Below the pieces are notes generated by a model, which saw only the letters and a program-made list of their open reading frames with translations, ran no database searches and was not told the DNA's origin. A stretch of DNA of 34,632 nt, from NCBI RefSeq assembly GCF_002091985.1, contig NZ_MKKX01000012.1, forward strand, positions 1 through 34,632, read 5' to 3'. The position numbers were made by a program, and so were the translations under genes. Below are positions 17,348 through 34,632 of the stretch, one piece after another. Origin of the DNA: Rhodococcus sp. 1163. Its GTDB lineage: Bacteria; Actinomycetota; Actinomycetes; Mycobacteriales; Mycobacteriaceae. The first letter of the stretch is position 1; the number at the start of each line of letters is the position of its first letter.

Positions 17348-18832
17348 ATGAAGCTCGGCGAATACATGTCCATGGATGCCGTGTCGTTGGCAGAAGCCGT
17401 TCGTACCCGGCAGGTAACTGCGCGCGAACTTCTCGATCTCGCACGTGAGCGAGCCTCCGCGGTGAACGGCAAGCTGAACGCCATCGTGTCGACGTTGGAC
17501 GTGGCCGACGCGCGGGCCGACGACACCTCGCTCAGCGGACCTCTGGCGGGTGTACCGTTTTTGATCAAGGATCTTCTCCAGGAGTACAAGGGTTATCCGA
17601 CGTCGTACGGTTCGCGATCCCTGGCCCATCACGTCGCTACCGATCACGCCCTGGTGACTCAGCGATTTCTCGACGCAGGCCTGGTGATCTTCGGGAAGAC
17701 CAACACTCCGGAGCTGGGTGCGAAGGGCGTAACCGAACCCGACTATTGGGGGGCTGCCCACAACCCATGGAACCTCACTCGGACGCCCGGCGGTTCTTCG
17801 GGTGGATCCGGCGCCGCCGTGGCTGCTGGGATTGTGCCCGCAGCCGGCGCCAACGATGGTGGCGGTTCGATTCGGATCCCCGCGGCGTGCAACGGTCTCG
17901 TCGGCCTGAAGCTCAGTCGAGGTCTCTCTCCTTACGGTCCGCAGACCGGAGAGATCATGTTCGGAATGGTGACGCAGGGGGTGGTCAGCAGAACTGTGCG
18001 CGACAGCGCTGCGCTGTACGACGCAGTTGTCGGCCCTGATCCGAACTCGGACTACCAAGCTGCATTTCCAGCGCAAGCATTCTCGAGGGATCTCGATCGA
18101 GCCCCGTCCCCGCTACGAATTGGTTGGTCCTCGTCCTCGGCGGTCAATCCGGAACCGCACCGGGAGGCTGTCGAGGCGGTGGAGCGTACCGCCGAACTAC
18201 TCGCCGGTTTGGGGCACCACGTCGAGCAGGTAACGCCGCCATACGACGACTGGGCGCTCTCGCGCGACTTCCTGACGATCTGGTTCGCTCAGGTGCACGC
18301 GCAGATTGCGGATATCAAAAGACGAACTGGCGCAAGCGATTCCGATTTCGAGGCTGACACTGTGGCAATTGCGGAGTTCGGTCGTTCGAGTGGTTTGCTT
18401 GCCCTGATCGAGGCGTTGGAACGAACGACGTCGCACATCCGGTCACTCAGCGCTTTCCACGAGCGTTTCGACTACCTGCTCACTCCGACGTTGGCAACTC
18501 CCCCTCTGCGAGTAGGCGCCACCTCCACCTCGTCGTTGGTGCAGCGAACCGCTCGTCTCGTCAGCAAGGTTCGCGGTGGAAAACTCATGGCACTCAGCGG
18601 GGTGCTGGACGACGTCGTCGAGGACAGCCTCGGGTGGGTCCCTTATACCCAGTTGGCCAATCTCACTGGCCGCCCCGCGATCAGCGTTCCTCTGCATTGG
18701 ACCGAGGACGGGCTGCCACTGGGTGTGCAGTTCGTCGGAAAATTGGGATCCGACGGTGAACTACTCCGGCTCGCGGCTCAGCTCGAGGAAGCGCAACCGT
18801 GGATTCAGCGATTCCCCGCTCCTGCAGGGTGA
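17348..18832 (+). CDS. Amidase (amidase signature family)
   Basis: A 494-aa amidase-signature enzyme that hydrolyses a C-N amide bond. The Ser-cisSer-Lys triad is complete: Lys74 in FLIKD, Ser150 in [10 protein letters not shown] and Ser174 in GGGSIRIPA, with the 24-residue spacing between the serines seen in fatty-acid amide hydrolase. [15 protein letters not shown] and [14 protein letters not shown] are typical of the branch that includes 6-aminohexanoate cyclic-dimer hydrolase-like enzymes. The substrate cannot be read from sequence; it lacks the other Gat subunits' context, so a GatA role is unlikely. ATG 17348 has no strong ribosome site. There is no signal peptide. A perfect hairpin follows the stop codon and separates it from the convergent TerB-like gene. 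Confidence 0.87.
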   Translation: MKLGEYMSMDAVSLAEAVRTRQVTARELLDLARERASAVNGKLNAIVSTLDVADARADDTSLSGPLAGVPFLIKDLLQEYKGYPTSYGSRSLAHHVATDHALVTQRFLDAGLVIFGKTNTPELGAKGVTEPDYWGAAHNPWNLTRTPGGSSGGSGAAVAAGIVPAAGANDGGGSIRIPAACNGLVGLKLSRGLSPYGPQTGEIMFGMVTQGVVSRTVRDSAALYDAVVGPDPNSDYQAAFPAQAFSRDLDRAPSPLRIGWSSSSAVNPEPHREAVEAVERTAELLAGLGHHVEQVTPPYDDWALSRDFLTIWFAQVHAQIADIKRRTGASDSDFEADTVAIAEFGRSSGLLALIEALERTTSHIRSLSAFHERFDYLLTPTLATPPLRVGATSTSSLVQRTARLVSKVRGGKLMALSGVLDDVVEDSLGWVPYTQLANLTGRPAISVPLHWTEDGLPLGVQFVGKLGSDGELLRLAAQLEEAQPWIQRFPAPAG

Positions 18833-18847
18833 ACTCGTGACCGCGCT

Positions 18848-18881
18848 ACCCGCGGTACCGAGCACAGTCGGTACCGCGGGT
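18848..18881. terminator. Bidirectional hairpin between amidase and TerB-like gene
   Basis: ACCCGCGGTACCG (18848-18860) and CGGTACCGCGGGT (18869-18881) form a perfect 13-bp stem with an 8-base loop, 15 bp after the amidase stop and 7 bp from the end of the convergent gene. Confidence 0.8.
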
Positions 18882-18888
18882 CAGTGAG

Positions 18889-19344
18889 TCAGAGTTCGAA
18901 CTCGGCCGGGTCTATGCCGACGGCGAAGCAGGCGTTGCGCACTGCGTTCTTCTCGTGATCATCGAACAGTCCGTCTGCGCCACCGATGATGATGCCGATC
19001 TGAATGACTGCTCGGGCTTGCTCCGGCTTGGTCTTCAACTTGCCGATGGTGGCAGTGGCTTCCACTTTGCCGAAGTCGAAATCACCGTTCAGCTTGTCGC
19101 AATACCAGTCGAACTTCTGCCGCAGTTCGTCGGCAGGGAACACCTTCAAGGCTTCGTTGCTGGCAATGAGCGATGCCGTCTTCTGCCGTTCGGCCGGATC
19201 TATGGTGCCATCCGCTGCGGCGATGAGAGCGCACATCGCCATGCTGCCGTTGGCGAATTCTTTGTTCTTGAACTGGACGGTCTTGGTCTGCAACTGCCCG
19301 TTCAGCTCTTGGGCCTTCGACTTGAGTTGGTCCCAGAAAGCCAT
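18889..19344 (-). CDS. TerB-like tellurite-resistance-family protein
   Basis: A 151-aa protein of the TerB fold. MAFWDQLKSKAQELNGQL starts the protein, followed by CALIAAADGTIDPAERQK (about 38-55) and GIIIGGADGLFDDHEKNAVRNAC (about 118-140, broken by a turn). These are the duplicated Asp-rich segments that bind metal in TerB proteins. Family members are tied to tellurite and phage resistance or membrane stress sensing, usually as part of ter operons; no other ter gene is present here, so a stand-alone stress role is likely. The start at 19344 is firm: AAGGAG lies four bases before the ATG, whereas the open frame to 19563 is basic, unstructured sequence. Confidence 0.85.
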   Translation of the reverse strand: MAFWDQLKSKAQELNGQLQTKTVQFKNKEFANGSMAMCALIAAADGTIDPAERQKTASLIASNEALKVFPADELRQKFDWYCDKLNGDFDFGKVEATATIGKLKTKPEQARAVIQIGIIIGGADGLFDDHEKNAVRNACFAVGIDPAEFEL

Positions 19345-19448
19345 GGATCTCCTTCGTTCGGCGTCGCACCGTTCGCGCGATCGACTCCATTGTCCACACC
19401 TTGGTCCGAAGTGTCCGAATCGATGAACCCAACTGGCCTCGGTGAGCC

Positions 19449-19781
19449 CTACCTCAACCGTTCGGCGTCTTTCGCTCTGGCTAGAAGTTCGACGCACAGT
19501 TGCGCGAGTTCTTCGGCGGTCGCACCTTCCTGCACAGCAATCGCGACGTCTTCGGCCGCACATCGGACCTCGAACGTGCGGTCGATCAGTGCCGACGCCT
19601 CATCGGCCGACAATACGACGGCATCTTCCGGGATGGATGTGCCCTTCACGGCGCTGCGGTGCTCGTAAGCTCGCTGCCGGCACGACTGACGGCAGTATCT
19701 CCGCCGTCGACCCATTCCGGAGTCGGCGACCTCGCGTCCGCACCATGCGCACGCATGAACTCGACGAGACGACACCGGCAT
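19449..19781 (-). CDS. Small Cys-rich putative zinc-binding protein, divergent from rbpA
   Basis: A 110-aa protein. CAWCGREV (residues 11-18) and RYCRQSCRQRAYEHR (about 28-42) form a CxxC...CxxxC group that looks like a small zinc ribbon, followed by an acidic helical half (LIDRTFEVRCAAEDVAIAV and ELAQLCVELLARA). I recall a similar small conserved protein next to rbpA in mycobacteria (the Rv2049c-Rv2050 arrangement), so the gene order here looks ancestral. That comparison is from memory and should be checked by alignment. It shares the divergent promoter region with rbpA. A regulatory or transcription-linked role is plausible but untested. Confidence 0.72.
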   Translation of the reverse strand: MPVSSRRVHACAWCGREVADSGMGRRRRYCRQSCRQRAYEHRSAVKGTSIPEDAVVLSADEASALIDRTFEVRCAAEDVAIAVQEGATAEELAQLCVELLARAKDAERLR

Positions 19782-19856
19782 GTACCGAGCCTAACGGTGC
19801 GGGACGGTAGAATGACCACGGACTGGCGCCGACAGAGACTTCTCGCGTGTCGATAC

Positions 19857-19883
19857 GGGAACGAACGACGCGGTACAGACGTT
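19857..19883 (+). promoter_or_regulatory. SigR/SigH-type promoter for rbpA
   Basis: GGGAAC (19857-19862) is followed after exactly 18 bases by GTT (19881-19883). This fits the GGGAAY-N18/19-GTT consensus of the thiol-stress sigma factors SigR (Streptomyces) and SigH (mycobacteria). It leaves a leader of roughly 70 bases before the rbpA start. rbpA is a known SigR target in Streptomyces coelicolor, which supports the call. Confidence 0.65.
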
Positions 19884-19959
19884 GACATATTTGTGAGTTG
19901 CAGGTGGGCATCACTCGCCCCGCGCAAAATCGCATGCACTATGAGGAGAGGACTTCACA

Positions 19960-20298
19960 ATGGCAGACCGCGTACTACGGGGTAGCCGTCTCGGTGCTGT
20001 GAGCTACGAGACCGACCGCGATCATGATCTCGCGCCTCGCCGGGTCGCCCGGTATCGCTGCGACAACGGTGAAGAGTTCGACATCCCGTTCGCCGACGAA
20101 GCCGAGATTCCCGGTACTTGGGCGTGCAAGAACGGCCTCGAGGGTTCACTCCTCGAAGGAACGGCACCGGAGGCCAAGAAGGTAAAGCCTCCGCGTACTC
20201 ACTGGGACATGCTCCTCGAGCGCCGTTCCGTGGAAGAGCTCGAAGAGCTTCTCAAGGAACGGATGGACCTACTGAAGGTCAAGCGCCGCGGCGCTTGA
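19960..20298 (+). CDS. rbpA: RNA polymerase-binding protein RbpA
   Basis: A 112-aa actinobacteria-specific transcription factor that binds RNA polymerase and the principal sigma factors and stabilises the open complex. The N-terminal basic tail and core (MADRVLRGSRLGAVSYE, then RVARYRCDNGEEFDIPF and EIPGTWACKNG) and the C-terminal sigma-interaction segment (RTHWDMLLERRSVEELEELL) are all present, and the length is normal. Cys34 and Cys56 sit where zinc is held in some homologs. GAGGAGAGG lies upstream of the ATG. It is preceded by a SigR/SigH-type promoter and followed by a strong intrinsic terminator, so it is probably transcribed alone. Identity is very secure. Confidence 0.97.
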   Translation: MADRVLRGSRLGAVSYETDRDHDLAPRRVARYRCDNGEEFDIPFADEAEIPGTWACKNGLEGSLLEGTAPEAKKVKPPRTHWDMLLERRSVEELEELLKERMDLLKVKRRGA

Positions 20299-20346
20299 CG
20301 TCGAGTGCACGGGCACTCGACCGAGATGAAGTAGCTCCGCTAGCTT

Positions 20347-20387
20347 TGCGCCGAACGAATGGAAACATTCGTTCGGCGCATTTTTTT
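20347..20387 (+). terminator. Intrinsic terminator of rbpA
   Basis: TGCGCCGAACGAATG (20347-20361) pairs perfectly with 20366-20380 around a GAAA loop, followed by seven T residues (20381-20387). This is a textbook rho-independent terminator 49 bp after the rbpA stop. Confidence 0.95.
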
Positions 20388-20551
20388 GCCACGCTTCATA
20401 CGGTGGGTTTGTTTTCGGCAACCACGTATTTCGAATCGACTACGAATGAACAATTTCTTCACGGACGCCATCCCATCTTCGTCGTGTGATGGAAGGATTG
20501 CCCCCTGGGCCGGGCCTGCGTTCGATCAGCGCAATCGGTCCATATGTCGGG

Positions 20552-20584
20552 ATCGGCAATGCACAATCGGCAATGCACAATCGG
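20552..20584. repeat. Tandem 14-bp direct repeat
   Basis: The unit ATCGGCAATGCACA occurs twice head to tail (20552-20565, 20566-20579) and starts a third time (20580-20584, ATCGG). It lies in the non-coding stretch 20388-20719 between the rbpA terminator and the mutase gene; apart from the two tandem repeats I see nothing else there. Confidence 0.85.
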
Positions 20585-20639
20585 TAGCGATCAGCGGTAA
20601 CAGCTTGCCGAGAATTGTCGATGTATATGTCGACCCAGC

Positions 20640-20669
20640 AGGTGGAAACGCAGTAGGTGGAAACGCAGC
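20640..20669. repeat. Tandem 15-bp direct repeat in mutase leader
   Basis: AGGTGGAAACGCAG plus one base occurs twice in tandem (20640-20654 and 20655-20669; the last base is T in one and C in the other). It lies about 50 bp before the likely GTG start of the mutase and could reflect slippage or a duplicated regulatory site. Confidence 0.8.
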
Positions 20670-20719
20670 TTTCGAAGATGAACGCGGCATCCACGGCAGA
20701 GCGAGAGGGGCGGCACCAC

Positions 20720-21052
20720 GTGAACGGGGATTCCGAAAATCTTTTGAGCTCGCTGCGCGAGGAACTGGATGCGGTCGATCACCGTCTTCTGGATTCGATT
20801 CGTGACCGGATCGATATCTGCGCGCGTGTCGCGCGCGTCAAGCGTGAGTTCGAAATTCCGATGATGCAACCGGGCCGCGTCGGGGTCGTTCAGGAAAGAG
20901 CCCGCCAGTTCGCACGTAGCAATGATCTATCGGAGGACTTCCTCACCTCGGTGTACAAGTTGTTGATCGCAGAGGCATGTCGTGTCGAAGACCTCATCAT
21001 CGAATCGGACTCCCCCACCCAGCGCGCCGCGTCCGACGCGCAGCATCGTTAG
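20720..21052 (+). CDS. papB: 4-amino-4-deoxychorismate mutase (PapB/CmlD type)
   Basis: A 110-aa AroQ-fold mutase expected to convert 4-amino-4-deoxychorismate to 4-amino-4-deoxyprephenate, the second step to p-aminophenylalanine. The fold is clear from LREELDAVDHRLLDSIRDRI and the following helix ending RVKREF. Instead of the ordinary chorismate mutase pattern it has PMMQPGRVGVVQERA, which matches what I recall of PapB (pristinamycin) and CmlD (chloramphenicol), and it ends with IAEACRVEDLII. GTG 20720 is preferred because GAGAGGGG lies nine bases upstream; upstream alternatives at 20657 and 20678 lack one. The next gene starts at the base after its stop codon, so the two are translationally coupled. 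An ordinary chorismate mutase is the main alternative. Confidence 0.78.
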   Translation: MNGDSENLLSSLREELDAVDHRLLDSIRDRIDICARVARVKREFEIPMMQPGRVGVVQERARQFARSNDLSEDFLTSVYKLLIAEACRVEDLIIESDSPTQRAASDAQHR

Positions 21053-23119
<2,067 letters not shown>

Positions 23120-23147
23120 CTGTTCCGCCCCTCAGGCCTCGGTTCCA

Positions 23148-23774
23148 TCAGGGAGTAGCGAAGTACTCGAACACCGCTGGTTGAACCTGCGGGTTGGCAT
23201 TGAGTGTTCCGATGACCGATCCCGCCACGACGCCGATGGCAGTTCCGATGATGCACCCGGAAATGAAGTTCGGAAAGATCGATACGCATCCGATGGCGAA
23301 TCCGAGGGCTGCACCCACGGCGGTACCGATTGCGCCACCGTTGGCATAGCCGATAGCGATTTGGTTCAGTGCATTGTCGAGTGCAGCTTGCTTGGTGATC
23401 GGGCCCGCCACGTCGGTCACGAGCGAGGCTGCCGGTTGTGGCGTGAGCAACAATTGTCGACTGCCGAGTACGGCGGGAGCTATCGAATACGACGTACCGT
23501 TGACGGTGTAAGCCAATGGCAAGGCGGCCAGGACGTTACCGGATGCACCGATCACCTGAACTTGCTCAGAAGTTGCGTCGATACGAAACGCGCCTGAATC
23601 GAGAATGGTACTGACAGCGCCATCCGGTAGAACGGAAGTTTGGTAATTCACCGTTTCGTTCGCTGCGACCGGATCGGCATATGCCGTGCCGCCCCCGACC
23701 GCAATCGTCACTGATGTCGTAACAAGCACCGCAGCAAATGTTGCCGTTACTGACTTGATCCGCTTCACAGGCAT
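23148..23774 (-). CDS. Secreted glycine-zipper protein (DUF8020-like)
   Basis: A 208-aa exported protein. A signal peptide covers about residues 1-33: basic KRIK, a hydrophobic core (FAAVLVTTSVTIAVGGG) and cleavage after TAYA. The mature part starts with a beta-rich domain (NYQTSVLPDGAVSTIL, then VLAALPLAYTVNGTSYSI) and ends with a long Gly/Ala-rich hydrophobic region (GGAIGTAVGAALGFAIG and IIGTAIGVVAGSVIGTL) carrying GxxxG zippers and two Cys. This layout is common in rhodococcal and nocardial secreted proteins I know as DUF8020; no function is established. It lies 72 bp downstream of the NRPS stop on the same strand, so it may share the NRPS transcript. That could be coincidence, since many such proteins are encoded elsewhere in these genomes. 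Confidence 0.78.
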   Translation of the reverse strand: MPVKRIKSVTATFAAVLVTTSVTIAVGGGTAYADPVAANETVNYQTSVLPDGAVSTILDSGAFRIDATSEQVQVIGASGNVLAALPLAYTVNGTSYSIAPAVLGSRQLLLTPQPAASLVTDVAGPITKQAALDNALNQIAIGYANGGAIGTAVGAALGFAIGCVSIFPNFISGCIIGTAIGVVAGSVIGTLNANPQVQPAVFEYFATP

Positions 23775-23846
23775 CCCCAGACCGTAGTTCGACGAATTGT
23801 TTGTTTTGTCTCTGCGATGGTATTCGGTACTACCCGATTCGTGTGC

Positions 23847-34632
<10,786 letters not shown>

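Noticed and set aside
20552..20669. CRISPR array
   Set aside because: The repeats are 14 and 15 bp in direct tandem with no spacers, two different units, and no cas gene is nearby.

Overview
The window comes from a GC-rich actinomycete. The best fit is Rhodococcus or a close relative in the Mycobacteriales: it carries the RNA polymerase-binding protein RbpA, a secreted glycine-zipper protein of a type common in rhodococci and nocardiae, mycothiol-dependent-isomerase-like and DUF2252 proteins, many GTG starts, and strong Shine-Dalgarno sites. This assignment is inferred from gene content; no rRNA gene is present.

Layout. (1) 1-5.7 kb: a gamma-butyrolactone-receptor-like TetR regulator and a P-loop kinase-like protein on the minus strand, then a plus-strand run of a DinB/MDMPI-fold protein, an acyl-CoA carboxyltransferase and an acyl-CoA ligase, closed by a perfect 16-bp-stem hairpin. 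(2) 5.8-9.3 kb: a gene-poor accessory stretch. It has two membrane-protein genes, a 44-codon small ORF with a good ribosome site just upstream of one of them, a decayed minus-strand reading frame, a small HTH protein, three copies of one 18-bp dyad (CGTCAA-N6-TTGACR), and a 38-bp perfect palindrome. (3) 9.3-19.4 kb: a DUF7144-type membrane protein beside an arylsulfatase whose 5' part is cut by an in-frame TGA, a PuuE-like polysaccharide deacetylase, a DUF2252 protein, a compact UvrA-type ABC protein, an amidase and a TerB-like protein. Several convergent ends have perfect hairpins. (4) 19.4-20.4 kb: a small Cys-rich protein divergent from rbpA. rbpA has a promoter matching the SigR/SigH consensus and a textbook intrinsic terminator. 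(5) 20.5-34.6 kb: a biosynthetic region with a PapB/CmlD-type 4-amino-4-deoxychorismate mutase directly abutting a fused aminodeoxychorismate synthase, then, on the opposite strand, a secreted DUF8020-like protein and the last three modules of a large NRPS running off the right edge.

How the genes work together. PapA plus PapB would take chorismate to 4-amino-4-deoxyprephenate, the route to p-aminophenylalanine used in chloramphenicol and pristinamycin I biosynthesis. The NRPS ends C(partial)-A-T-E / C-A-T / C-A-T-TE. The first complete A domain reads DFWNIGMVHK, the threonine code, and is followed by an epimerase domain, so D-(allo-)Thr is expected three residues from the C-terminus. The last two A domains have related codes I cannot assign. 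The product is therefore a peptide ending D-Thr-X-Y, possibly with p-aminophenylalanine somewhere in the chain. PapC, an aminotransferase and the upstream modules must lie outside the window if the route is complete.
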